DNA of 64,000 nucleotides from Bacillota bacterium (GTDB taxonomy: Bacteria > Bacillota > Clostridia > Acetivibrionales > DSM-1351), in NCBI GenBank assembly GCA_023439045.1, contig JAEXOY010000032.1, forward strand, positions 1-64,000, read 5' to 3'. This document shows positions 1 through 7,532 of this stretch, in pieces. A model generated the notes under the pieces. The model was not told the origin of the DNA, did no database searches, and saw only the letters and a list, made by a program, of their open reading frames with translations. Numbering within the stretch: position 1 is the first letter of the stretch; each line of letters begins with the position of its first letter. A program made the translations under genes and the position numbers.

Positions 1-1
1 T

Positions 2-139
2 GGAGATGTTGATGGTGACTATGGGAAGAAAACAACTGCTGCTGTTAAGGCCGTACAAAAGTATTGTGGTCTAGCAGTCACTGGGACTGTTGAGAAAGGT
101 ACTACACAAAATACAACTTGGGATAAATCTATTCATTGA
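2..139 (+). CDS. C-terminal end of a peptidoglycan-binding domain protein (partial)
   Basis: The frame is open from the left edge and stops at TGA 137-139, so only the last 45 codons are visible. The residues VDGDYGKKTTAAVKAVQKYC followed by GLAVTG match the PG_binding_1 repeat (DG-x-G-x-x-T-x-x-A-V-x-x-Q, then G-L-x-V-T-G), a wall-binding module of cell-wall hydrolases and exported toxins. The stop overlaps the TTG that opens the next frame (TTGA), and that frame has no convincing ribosome binding site. The two may therefore be one gene broken by a -1 shift near 127-138. The rest of the protein lies outside the window. Confidence 0.7.
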   Translation, partial: GDVDGDYGKKTTAAVKAVQKYCGLAVTGTVEKGTTQNTTWDKSIH

Positions 140-1527
140 TTAACAGTAATGAAAGCACTAAAATAGCCCTAGACCAGCTTTACAAGGAATATCTAAATCC
201 TGCCCAGAGCGTATATATATCTGCAAAAAATAAGCTCACAATTGGTGATTATGATACAATATATGCAAGATCCACAAATGCTACTAGCATGAAATTACTT
301 ATTACAGGACCTGAATACTATAGAAGTATAACTTCAGAGGGTAGTACGATAAGCTATAAATTTGAACCCGCACAGTCTGGAACCTACTACATAACTGTTA
401 CTGCGAATGAAGGCGGTGCCTTACCACAGACGGAGAAGGTTTGTGTTGAGGTTGGGAAGAAGGAGACGGGGAATAGTGGAAGTAAGTTCACGATAAAATT
501 TGGCAATGAAATTTACCACTATAGTGCTGACACTAAATTAGATAAATTTATTCTTAATACTTTATTATTGGATGATCCCGTCTACTTAGAACAAAGAAAA
601 AGTGTGACTGATGAACCTATGTATGTTTTAGAAAACTATTATGCTCATAATGGACCAGTTTGGGAGTATATATTAGCTTGTTGGCTAAAAGATGTAAGAT
701 TGAAATACGAAAATAATGGTTATACATTTGAAGAATATATTAGCATATCTAATGTTATAAGAGATATGCTAAAATGTACTACAAATGGTAGAGGAGCGCT
801 TTTAAGTGATTATTATGATCCAAATTCGAATAGCGCGCTTCAGGTTATATATATGAGATTAAATTTAAGTGATGAAGCATATGCAAATGGACTCTCATTT
901 TACCAGACCTCACTATTAGCGGCAGCTATTGATGGAAGAACATATGGATATATAGAAAGAGTTACTGGTAATATTAACACCTTATCGATTTTCGCAACAA
1001 TGTTTCTTGGTGAAATTGCATCAGTGGTTACTACAATAACAGGTGCTTCAGCAAAGGCAACATCAAGAGAGATACTTCTTAAGCAGATGGAGAGATATAA
1101 TAATGCAATATTGGAGACAGATAAAAGATTAATACTCAGTGAAACATCTTCACTAATAAAGACTGTGGCTGAGGCAGAAGAACTGTTTGCACAGTTGGAG
1201 GTAAATGGTATAAAATTTACTAGAGAAGCAACACAATGGATATGCAAAACACCATCAGGTAATATAATTTGGCTTGAAATAGGCAATGATAGTGCAGGAT
1301 TACAACATATAATGTTAAGACACTCGACGGAATTTTCTAGCTGGGGATTAAATTCACAGGAAGCTGTGTCAACATTTATTGAAAATGCAGTCAAAAATGG
1401 TACACCAAACGTAATTGGAACTGGCGATAGCATATATAATGTAACAGTTAATGGTGTAACAAAGCAAATGGAAGTTATAACTGGAAGTAATGGGTTTATT
1501 GTAACAGCTCATCCATATACACCATAA
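136..1527 (+). CDS. Polymorphic-toxin-like protein, probably the 3' part of a frameshifted gene
   Basis: The frame encodes 463 residues. Residues about 15-110 are beta-rich and look like an Ig-type domain. The middle is helical with a short hydrophobic stretch near 290-310 (FATMFLGEIASVVTTITGAS), as in pre-toxin regions. The last ~110 residues carry LQHIMLRHS, then a beta-rich stretch ending NGFIVTAHPYTP. Histidines before terminal strands with a late G-F-I-x-T-A are reminiscent of BECR-fold nuclease toxins (EndoU/barnase/colicin E5-like). That assignment is inference. The TTG start has no clear Shine-Dalgarno and no signal peptide follows, so this is probably the continuation of the wall-binding protein just upstream after a frameshift. 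The next gene is a likely immunity protein. Confidence 0.55.
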   Translation: MINSNESTKIALDQLYKEYLNPAQSVYISAKNKLTIGDYDTIYARSTNATSMKLLITGPEYYRSITSEGSTISYKFEPAQSGTYYITVTANEGGALPQTEKVCVEVGKKETGNSGSKFTIKFGNEIYHYSADTKLDKFILNTLLLDDPVYLEQRKSVTDEPMYVLENYYAHNGPVWEYILACWLKDVRLKYENNGYTFEEYISISNVIRDMLKCTTNGRGALLSDYYDPNSNSALQVIYMRLNLSDEAYANGLSFYQTSLLAAAIDGRTYGYIERVTGNINTLSIFATMFLGEIASVVTTITGASAKATSREILLKQMERYNNAILETDKRLILSETSSLIKTVAEAEELFAQLEVNGIKFTREATQWICKTPSGNIIWLEIGNDSAGLQHIMLRHSTEFSSWGLNSQEAVSTFIENAVKNGTPNVIGTGDSIYNVTVNGVTKQMEVITGSNGFIVTAHPYTP

Positions 1528-1546
1528 TTCAGGAAGGAGAATGCAG

Positions 1547-1969
1547 ATGGAAATTTTAGTTAAGAAGGTTGAAAATGGGGCTGAATATGAAGGTAGAATA
1601 TTTGATTTTTGGGTTGAAGCTGAAACACAGAACGGAAAAGAGTGTAGAATCTTTGATTCACTTACTTTTGACTTGCGAGGCAAGGAATCGACAAAAATAA
1701 ATGTACTACTACTTGCTGGTTTTATTGGTGAGGATGGTTTAGCAAATACAAATTTTCAGAAACTACATGGTCAGGTTGTGAATCAAGAGGAATTAAATCG
1801 GACTTGGGTTAAAAAGAAGAACGACATTTTCCAGAAAAGTTGGTTAGGTTTGAAGTGTGACCAAGGTATATATCTATTATCTCCTAACGAAATGGAAGAA
1901 AGAGGCATAAAGGTTGGACAAATTGTTGATTTGAATGTTGGAAGGATTGATTTGGTTGCAATTGGTTAA
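1547..1969 (+). CDS. Candidate immunity protein for the upstream toxin
   Basis: A 140-residue soluble protein of no recognised family. It lies 19 bases after the toxin-like gene on the same strand. An ATG at 1541 also exists, but GGAG at 1536-1539 sits only one base from it and seven bases from the ATG at 1547, so 1547 is the better start. The N-terminal half is beta-rich (EYEGRIFDFWVEAE) and the C-terminus ends in alternating hydrophobic residues (IVDLNVGRIDLVAIG). A small acidic partner directly behind a C-terminal toxin domain is the standard toxin-immunity layout. The role is inferred only from position. An intrinsic terminator follows at 1993. Confidence 0.5.
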   Translation: MEILVKKVENGAEYEGRIFDFWVEAETQNGKECRIFDSLTFDLRGKESTKINVLLLAGFIGEDGLANTNFQKLHGQVVNQEELNRTWVKKKNDIFQKSWLGLKCDQGIYLLSPNEMEERGIKVGQIVDLNVGRIDLVAIG

Positions 1970-1992
1970 ATGATATAATGTAAAATGTAATT

Positions 1993-2029
1993 ACCCGGAC
2001 TGTAGCAATACAGTTTCGGGGTTTTCTTT
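1993..2029 (+). terminator. Intrinsic terminator after the toxin/immunity pair
   Basis: CCGGACTGTA and TACAGTTTCGG pair around a GCAA loop with two G-T pairs and one mismatch, followed by TTTTCTTT. It closes the toxin-immunity unit. Confidence 0.65.
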
Positions 2030-2525
2030 ATGCAGTAGCTTTATAAAGCGGTATACCATTATTTTGTACTGTAATAGCATACTTTACTATGCAACACGTA
2101 AAAACAGCTTATACCAAAGGCTGCGCAGTATGAGTGGGGGCAGTTTTTATATAATCGTATATGCATGTCTTCGGAGGCCCTTAAATATGCAGTTTGGTGT
2201 AAAAAGCTATAGATAAGCAACGATGTAACACCTGGCAACATTAGTATCCATTCAAGTCCGAATAACCCTGTAATTCAAAGGGTTCTAGGGAGAATGTGAG
2301 CTATATAATATTTACAGGCGTTCAGTTTGAAAAACTGTCTTAGTGGGAGTGTATTCCATATTCAAATACATTCCACTTTTATGTTGTGTACTACTATTGT
2401 TTTTAGTGACTTTAGAATACCTTAAATGACTTATTTATAGTAGGGGCTGTGTTTTTCAGGGTTACTGCATTTTTTACTTTTTTTCAGTAATGGAACAATG
2501 GTTAATCGTAATTTGTTCTCAGTGG
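2030..2525. other. Non-coding gap with one hairpin
   Basis: No supported gene. An imperfect hairpin (GTGGGAGTGTATT against AATACATTCCAC, one bulge) followed by TTTTAT lies at 2343-2380 and could terminate rightward transcription. The stretch 2100-2300 is slightly richer in G+C than its surroundings but has no recognisable reading frame or repeat. Confidence 0.4.
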
Positions 2526-3338
2526 TTATTCTTCAATAGCCTCTACCAATACATTCATTTTGACAATTGCACCTTCCTTAAGGTAAGTGTCGCATTTTTG
2601 AGCGAATTCCTTAATTGGACCAATGTTAATTGGTTTGCCTACAAGCATATCTATTAATAATTTATCAGTTGTATTAATCACAATTCTACATTCAGATTGG
2701 TGCGAAAATGATATATCTTTGAGGAATAGCTCCCTTGGAGAATTCCCATAATAGAGAAAAGGTGTATGCTTATCCTTATAGTCAATAGCATATACTAAAA
2801 TGTCCTTCTCATTAACGCCTATTGAAATAAGCTTTTTCTTTATCATACCTATGAACCTATCAATGTCATTCATTAAAACTATAGAAGGACGTTTCTTTTC
2901 GGGTAGAAGCATTACCTCATCTATCGTTTTTCCGCCTGCGAAATCTTGAAAATATATACCGGGAATATGTCCGGTAATCTTTTGATTACCATCTTTCTCA
3001 GGACAGTCAAAAAAATTTTGCTTGAGAATAAAAAAGCAATAAGCTGGCATTTGCATTACGCTTTTTCGTCTGAAGTATACTAATTTTCCATCAAATTCAG
3101 TTTCTACGTCATAAAACCGTTGCTTATATGATAGTGCAAGCTCATAGTCTAGTAGCTCGCAAGCTGCAAATACGCCCTCGTATAAGTCACCTTGACCTTT
3201 TCCGTTCTTTCTTTCCATTTGAACCCATGATTTGGCACAATTAAAAACTATTGTTCCGTTGTTAATTAGTTCATCCGCATACTCGACACTTGTTGATCGT
3301 AAAGCTGCATAAGCTTCATTAGGTTTTGCCCATCCCAT
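2526..3338 (-). CDS. Hypothetical protein, 270 residues
   Basis: I do not recognise the family with confidence. No signal peptide or membrane segment is visible. The N-terminus has LRSTSVEYADELINNGTIVF followed by W-V-x-x-E and KGQGDLYEGVF, and the C-terminal part is mixed alpha/beta. A GTG at 3350 also opens the frame, but the GGTGG at 3347-3351 has correct spacing for the ATG at 3338, which I chose. It stands alone between the toxin unit and a decayed transposase, an accessory setting. The compact charged sequence suggests a cytoplasmic protein, perhaps defence or mobile-element associated; that is a guess from context. Confidence 0.6.
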   Translation of the reverse strand: MGWAKPNEAYAALRSTSVEYADELINNGTIVFNCAKSWVQMERKNGKGQGDLYEGVFAACELLDYELALSYKQRFYDVETEFDGKLVYFRRKSVMQMPAYCFFILKQNFFDCPEKDGNQKITGHIPGIYFQDFAGGKTIDEVMLLPEKKRPSIVLMNDIDRFIGMIKKKLISIGVNEKDILVYAIDYKDKHTPFLYYGNSPRELFLKDISFSHQSECRIVINTTDKLLIDMLVGKPINIGPIKEFAQKCDTYLKEGAIVKMNVLVEAIEE

Positions 3339-3439
3339 TTTTTCTTCCACCTTTTGCCCAATTATTTACACAAAAACTATTTGTATAAATTTTACTATAA
3401 TTAAATAGTTTTTCATATTAGCATTTGATAAGTTGTGAA

Positions 3440-3643
3440 ATTTTCTTACCACCTGTTCTTTAAGTGATTCAAGTTTTCGCGCTTTATTGCGTAAACAAAG
3501 AAGGATTTATCCACTCGCTTATAACCACCAATCATTCTATTTATATGTCTTAATCAACAATTAAGTTCAATAGCGGCTCGATGTTTATTACCGTCAACCT
3601 CAACTAGTTTTTTAATAACCCTATATTTTTGTTCCTCAGTCAT
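3440..3643 (-). pseudogene. Decayed N-terminus of an insertion-sequence transposase
   Basis: Read leftward from the ATG at 3643 the frame gives MTEEQKYRVIKKLVEVDGNK, then HRAAIELNC, an in-frame TGA, then LRHINRMIGGYKRVDKSFFV. This resembles the helix-turn-helix start of ISNCY-type transposases common in clostridia. One base later the frame shifts, because the sense after FFVY continues as GNKARKLESLKEQ in another frame. The stop, the shift and the missing catalytic part show a dead remnant. A hairpin (CCTCAATAAA against TTTATGAGG) lies just outside at 3674-3697 and could be part of the old terminus. Confidence 0.6.
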
Positions 3644-3802
3644 TGTTAAATTTACCTTTCTGATTATGATCACCTCAATAAATTTTCTTTATGAGGTTGA
3701 ATTATACTATATTTATATTAGGTTTGGGACATAATCAAAAATGGTATATTAAGACTTTATCACTTATCGTTCATAGTTGTTTTATGTTAAAATATTTTTT
3801 TC

Positions 3803-3831
3803 TTGACAACACATTTTTTGTATGCTATCAT
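3803..3831 (+). promoter_or_regulatory. Promoter of the infC operon
   Basis: TTGACA at 3803-3808 and TATCAT at 3826-3831 with 17-base spacing. It starts a leader of about 200 bases before infC. Confidence 0.7.
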
Positions 3832-3837
3832 TAGTGA

Positions 3838-4026
3838 GCGAAATAAAGAAGAAGTTATTCCACTTCTCACCTGGCGAACTTATTGATTTGCAGGGTTAAT
3901 ATGGTTTAAAGACATACTTTGTATGTTTAACTATGTTTAAGTGTGGATACTTTCTTCTATCCACTTTTTTTATTGTTTAAAATTAATGTTTGGGACTTGA
4001 AGAAATACTTCATGCCTATATTATTC
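3838..4026 (+). promoter_or_regulatory. infC-rpmI-rplT leader with attenuator (L20-type)
   Basis: Between the promoter and infC lies a structured leader ending in an intrinsic terminator: GTGGATA (3943-3949) pairs with TATCCAC (3958-3964), followed by a run of seven T. In Firmicutes this operon is repressed by its own product L20, which binds the leader and favours termination. Position, operon content and the premature terminator fit that; I did not model the L20-binding fold, so the ligand is inferred. Confidence 0.65.
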
Positions 4027-4039
4027 GGAGGTGTCAGTT

Positions 4040-4552
4040 ATTAGCAAAAATGAATTAATGATCAATGAGGAAATCAGGGACAAAGAAGTTAGATTGATAG
4101 ATACTGATGGCGCACAGCTAGGTATTGTTTCAGTAAAGGATGCCCAAAAGCTTGCTTATTCAAAGAATCTTGATTTGGTTAAAATAGCTCCTCAGGGAGT
4201 ACCGCCAGTTTGTAAGATTATGGACTACGGTAAATACATGTTTGAGCTTGCCAAGAAGGAAAAAGAAGCAAGGAAGAATCAGAAGGTCATAAGCATAAAA
4301 GAAGTCAGAGTATCTCCTTCGATTGAAGATCATGACTTTGAGTTCAAGGTCAAGAACGCATACAAGTTCTTGCAGGATGGCGATAAGGTCAAGGTATCTG
4401 TTAAGTTCAGAGGAAGAGAAATGCATTACACCTCAATAGGTTTTGAAATTTTGGATAAGTTTGCAGAGGCAGTAAAGGACGTTGGAACGGTCGAAAAGAG
4501 ACCGAAACTTGAAGGCAAAAGTATGATTATGATACTTAATCCAAAGCAGTAG
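4040..4552 (+). CDS. infC: Translation initiation factor IF-3
   Basis: IF-3 binds the 30S subunit, prevents premature 50S joining and checks the start codon. The N-terminal domain (INEEIRDKEVRLID), the linker and the C-terminal domain (KVKVSVKFRGREM) are all present. GGAGG at 4027-4031 is followed eight bases later by ATT AGC AAA at 4040. The GTG at 4031 touches the ribosome binding site and cannot use it. I therefore place the start at the AUU codon, the same unusual codon that lets IF-3 limit its own synthesis in E. coli. It is the first gene of the infC-rpmI-rplT operon. Confidence 0.93.
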   Translation: MSKNELMINEEIRDKEVRLIDTDGAQLGIVSVKDAQKLAYSKNLDLVKIAPQGVPPVCKIMDYGKYMFELAKKEKEARKNQKVISIKEVRVSPSIEDHDFEFKVKNAYKFLQDGDKVKVSVKFRGREMHYTSIGFEILDKFAEAVKDVGTVEKRPKLEGKSMIMILNPKQ

Positions 4553-4569
4553 GATAGGAGGAGAAAAAT

Positions 4570-4767
4570 ATGCCAAAGTTAAAGACACATAGTGCATCAA
4601 AGAAGAGATTTAAGGTTACAGCAAATGGAAAAATTAAAAGAGGTCAGGCTTGGAGAAGTCACAGACTTGTTTCTAAGGCTACAAAGGCAAAGAAGCATCA
4701 CAGACTCGGTGCTTACGTTTCACCAGCAAACGAAGGTACTATAAAGAAGCTTATTCCGTATAAATAG
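4570..4767 (+). CDS. rpmI: 50S ribosomal protein L35
   Basis: A 65-residue, highly basic protein with the family start MPKLKTHSASKKRFKVTANG and the normal L35 length. L35 is a late-assembling large-subunit protein. The ATG follows AGGAGG by a short A-rich spacer. It sits 17 bases after infC and 18 before rplT, the universal bacterial order. Confidence 0.97.
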   Translation: MPKLKTHSASKKRFKVTANGKIKRGQAWRSHRLVSKATKAKKHHRLGAYVSPANEGTIKKLIPYK

Positions 4768-4785
4768 AAGGAGGATTGACAGGAT

Positions 4786-5139
4786 ATGGGTAGAGTTAAA
4801 GGTGCGGTTAGAACCCGTGCAAGACATAAAAAGATATTAAAGCTTGCAAAAGGATACTTTGGAGCAAAGAGCAAGCTCTTTAGAATGGCTAATCAGGCTG
4901 TTATGAAGTCAGGAAACTATGCTTTCAGAGATAGAAGAGCAAAGAAGAGAGACTTCAGAAAGCTTTGGATAGCTAGAATAAATGCAGCAGCTAGAATCAA
5001 TGGCTTATCATACAGCAGATTCATCAATGGACTCAAGAAGTCAGGCATTGAACTCAACAGAAAAGTATTAGCAGATATGGCGGTTAATGATGCAGCAGGA
5101 TTCGCTCAGCTTGCAGAAATGGCTAAGTCAGCTAAGTAA
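4786..5139 (+). CDS. rplT: 50S ribosomal protein L20
   Basis: A 117-residue basic protein starting MGRVKGAVRTRARHKK with the conserved AKGYFGAKSKLFRMA segment; L20 is normally 115-120 residues. It binds 23S rRNA early in 50S assembly and is the expected autoregulator of this operon through the leader upstream of infC. The gene is preceded by AAGGAGG and followed 17 bases later by a perfect terminator, so the operon ends here. Confidence 0.97.
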   Translation: MGRVKGAVRTRARHKKILKLAKGYFGAKSKLFRMANQAVMKSGNYAFRDRRAKKRDFRKLWIARINAAARINGLSYSRFINGLKKSGIELNRKVLADMAVNDAAGFAQLAEMAKSAK

Positions 5140-5156
5140 TTATTTATATAATAATG

Positions 5157-5183
5157 GGGACTCTTAATGAAGAGTCCCTTTTT
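5157..5183 (+). terminator. Terminator of the infC operon
   Basis: GGGACTCTT (5157-5165) pairs perfectly with AAGAGTCCC (5170-5178), followed by five T. Confidence 0.9.
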
Positions 5184-5286
5184 GCTATTAGCTATTGATT
5201 GCCAGTATATATGGTATTATTATAGGGTAATCAACCACTTATGCTACTTATACAGCTTATTCTATTTAAAAACGGGAGAAATTTAT

Positions 5287-6096
5287 ATGGAGTATTTGCA
5301 AAGCAATAAGAATTCAACAATTAAGGATATAAAGTCACTGCAGCAAAGAAAAAATAGGGATTCGAAAGGACTTTTTTTCATTGAAGGCTTACGTTTTGTC
5401 AAAGAAGCATTTGATTTACAAGAACAAATAGAAATGGTAGTTGTATCCGAAAGGCTGCTTGAGGAAAGCGAAAGTGCTCTATTGGTTACAGATGTTGAGG
5501 CAAAAGGCATTAAATGTATTGCGGTACCAGATAAATTGTTTTGCGAAATATCCGACACCCAGACGCCTCAAGGCATTATGGCTGTAATGAAAAAGCAAAA
5601 GTACGATTTATCGAGTACTATAGAAAAAAGTAGCTTTGTAGTTGTGCTGGATAGCTTGCAGGACCCAGGCAATCTTGGTACAATACTTCGTACTGCGGAT
5701 GCAGCTGGTGCGGATTGTATTATACTTTCAAAGGGTTGTGTCGATATATACTCTCCAAAAGTACTAAGAGCAACTATGGGTTCTATATTTCATGTTCCTG
5801 TAATTGATGGAATCCAGATAGAAGAGGCATTGCAAACCTTAAAAGCTGTTGGGCACAAGATTGTGGCCTCCCATTTGGCAGGGGTAAATAATTACTTTGA
5901 AACAGAGCTTACAGCGAAAACAACTATTGTTATTGGTAATGAGGCAAATGGTATATCCGATATCACCGTAAAACAAGCTGATATATTGGTGAAGATACCA
6001 ATGCCTGGTAAAGCAGAATCCTTGAATGCGGCAATAGCTGCTGCTGTTATGATGTACGAGGTAACCAGACAGAGGATGCTTCACAATATCGGTTAA
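5287..6096 (+). CDS. TrmH/SpoU-family RNA 2'-O-methyltransferase
   Basis: A 269-residue SPOUT methyltransferase that would transfer a methyl group from SAM to a ribose 2'-OH in rRNA or tRNA. The N-terminal ~100 residues are a SpoU substrate-binding type region (GLFFIEGLRFVKEA). The catalytic domain has NLGTILRTADAAGAD (motif 1), IVIGNEANGIS (motif 2) and IPMPGKAESLNAAIAAAVMM (motif 3), which form the trefoil knot. The frame is open from 5167, but GGGAG at 5275-5279 fits the ATG at 5287. The position after rplT and before unrelated genes is common in clostridia. The target nucleotide cannot be told from sequence. Confidence 0.88.
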   Translation: MEYLQSNKNSTIKDIKSLQQRKNRDSKGLFFIEGLRFVKEAFDLQEQIEMVVVSERLLEESESALLVTDVEAKGIKCIAVPDKLFCEISDTQTPQGIMAVMKKQKYDLSSTIEKSSFVVVLDSLQDPGNLGTILRTADAAGADCIILSKGCVDIYSPKVLRATMGSIFHVPVIDGIQIEEALQTLKAVGHKIVASHLAGVNNYFETELTAKTTIVIGNEANGISDITVKQADILVKIPMPGKAESLNAAIAAAVMMYEVTRQRMLHNIG

Positions 6097-6128
6097 TAGA
6101 AATTTATTAATATAAAATTGTTAACACT

Positions 6129-6362
6129 GAATTGGGTAATTCTAAATTGATAATACCGATTGGATACACCCAATTGGATATACTGAATTGATAATACCCA
6201 TTGGATACACCCAATTGGATATATTAAATTGATAATACCGATAGGGAAGACTGAATTGGAAATGCCAAATTGATAATACCCATTGGAAAGACCAAATTGA
6301 TATGCTATATTGATAATATCGATTGGATAGACCCAATTGGATATGCTAAAATGATAATGCAA
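6129..6362. repeat. 41-bp tandem repeat array
   Basis: About five and a half copies of a 41-bp unit starting AATTGATAATACC, each made of three 13-14 bp sub-units beginning ATTG. The second copy differs from the first at only a few positions; the third is the most diverged. There are no unique spacers, so this is not a CRISPR. It fills the gap between the methyltransferase and the LacI-type gene and lies just upstream of that gene's operator. Open frames across it are by-products of its composition, because 41 is not a multiple of three. Confidence 0.9.
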
Positions 6363-6409
6363 ATAGATTACACTTGAAATATAGCATTAACAATACTATA
6401 ATTGGAATA

Positions 6410-6423
6410 GGGAAACGTTCCCA
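6410..6423 (+). promoter_or_regulatory. LacI-type operator upstream of the regulator gene
   Basis: GGGAAACGTTCCCA, a near-perfect palindrome centred on the CG typical of LacI-family operators. A matching site (GAAAACGTTCCC) precedes the GH94 gene at 7504-7515. It lies 14 bases before the regulator's start codon, so binding would block its own expression. Confidence 0.75.
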
Positions 6424-6436
6424 ACGAGGTGATATA

Positions 6437-7465
6437 TTGAGTAACATTTTTGATATTGCACAAATGGCAGGTGTGTCAAAGACAACCGTATCAAGAGTTA
6501 TGAATAACCAGCCTGGGGTTAAGGAAGAAACGCGTACCAGGGTGCTTGAAGCAATAGAGAAGCTTATGTATACACCAAATCAAGCAGCTAGAGCACTTGT
6601 AACACGCAGAACAAACGTTATTGGGGTTATATATAATGAGTTGGATGTTTCAGTATACATAGAATTAGCAAATCACTTAGAGAGGTATGCAAAGAAATTT
6701 GATTATAACGTAGTATTCTGCAGCACAAATGACAATTTTGAATCGAAGTTAAAGTATATAAGGTATTTCACAGGTGGCGCCGCAGATGGTTTAATACTAT
6801 TCTGTAGTGATACAAAGGATAAGGAATTAGTTCAAAAAATAAAAGCTTCATCTTTTCCATTTGTAATGATAGAAAACCATTTTAGTGATATAAATATAAA
6901 TAACATTATTATTGATAATGTTAATGGCGCTAGGAAGGCTGTTCAGCACCTTGCCGAACTTGGTCATAAAAGAGTGGCCCATATAACTGGAAATATGGAG
7001 CATAGGGCATCAGTTGATAGACTACAGGGATATTTGGCTGCAGTAAAAGATTTCGGCTTACTCTCGATACCAGAATACATTATTGAGACAGATGCAGGAA
7101 AGGATAGCGGGTATTTTGCCATTGATAAGCTCATACATCTTGAACAACCGCCAACAGCAATATTTACATTTAATGATGTTATAGGCTATGAAGTTGTAAA
7201 GAGACTGACGGAATTAGGCATAAGAGTACCTCAGGATATATCAATTGTTGGATTTGATAATATTACGGAAGTTCTCAATTATATTCCATCAAGTGTCCTG
7301 CTCACATCTATGAAGCAGCCAATGGATTTAGTAGCTCAAAAAGCCATTGAATTAATTATAAAAAATATAGAAAATAACAGCTTAGAACCACAGTTGGTAT
7401 CTTTTGACACATGCCTTACACATGGGAATTCTTGTGCTCAGAGGTTTGAATATATAGGAGAATAA
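6437..7465 (+). CDS. LacI-family transcriptional regulator
   Basis: A 342-residue regulator. Residues 3-25 are the helix-turn-helix and hinge start (IFDIAQMAGVSKTTVSRVMN), and the remainder is a periplasmic-binding-protein-like sugar-sensing domain ending in DISIVGFDNI and a dimerisation region. GAGGT at 6426-6430 places translation at the TTG at 6437; an upstream ATG at 6374 would put the operator inside the coding region and has no ribosome binding site. Operators of the same sequence lie before this gene and before the adjacent GH94 phosphorylase. It therefore probably represses both and is released by the disaccharide or a derivative. The ligand itself is not readable. Confidence 0.9.
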   Translation: MSNIFDIAQMAGVSKTTVSRVMNNQPGVKEETRTRVLEAIEKLMYTPNQAARALVTRRTNVIGVIYNELDVSVYIELANHLERYAKKFDYNVVFCSTNDNFESKLKYIRYFTGGAADGLILFCSDTKDKELVQKIKASSFPFVMIENHFSDININNIIIDNVNGARKAVQHLAELGHKRVAHITGNMEHRASVDRLQGYLAAVKDFGLLSIPEYIIETDAGKDSGYFAIDKLIHLEQPPTAIFTFNDVIGYEVVKRLTELGIRVPQDISIVGFDNITEVLNYIPSSVLLTSMKQPMDLVAQKAIELIIKNIENNSLEPQLVSFDTCLTHGNSCAQRFEYIGE

Positions 7466-7493
7466 AATATTACTTTTTTAGTAATATTTTTTT
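7464..7493 (+). terminator. Weak terminator after the LacI-type gene
   Basis: AAAATATTACT pairs with AGTAATATTTT around a T-rich loop and is followed by more T. The stem has few G-C pairs, so read-through into the GH94 gene is likely. Confidence 0.5.
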
Positions 7494-7503
7494 ATAAAAA
7501 AAT

Positions 7504-7515
7504 GAAAACGTTCCC
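7504..7515 (+). promoter_or_regulatory. LacI-type operator upstream of the GH94 gene
   Basis: GAAAACGTTCCC repeats the core of the site at 6410-6423 and ends five bases before the GGAGGT ribosome binding site, a position suited to repression. Confidence 0.7.
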
Positions 7516-7532
7516 AAACAGGAGGTATTTTG

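Noticed and set aside
900..1433. A 177-codon minus-strand gene inside the toxin gene
   Set aside because: It is antisense to a gene with better coding character and has no ribosome binding site.
3550..3600. TGA as selenocysteine in the transposase remnant
   Set aside because: A frameshift and loss of the catalytic part a few codons later show ordinary decay; no SECIS-like hairpin was seen.
6129..6362. CRISPR array
   Set aside because: The 41-bp units follow each other directly and have no unique spacers; no cas gene is near.
6093..6362. An 89-codon minus-strand protein with W-V-x-P repeats
   Set aside because: It is a translation of the 41-bp repeat array and has no ribosome binding site; the unit is not a multiple of three.
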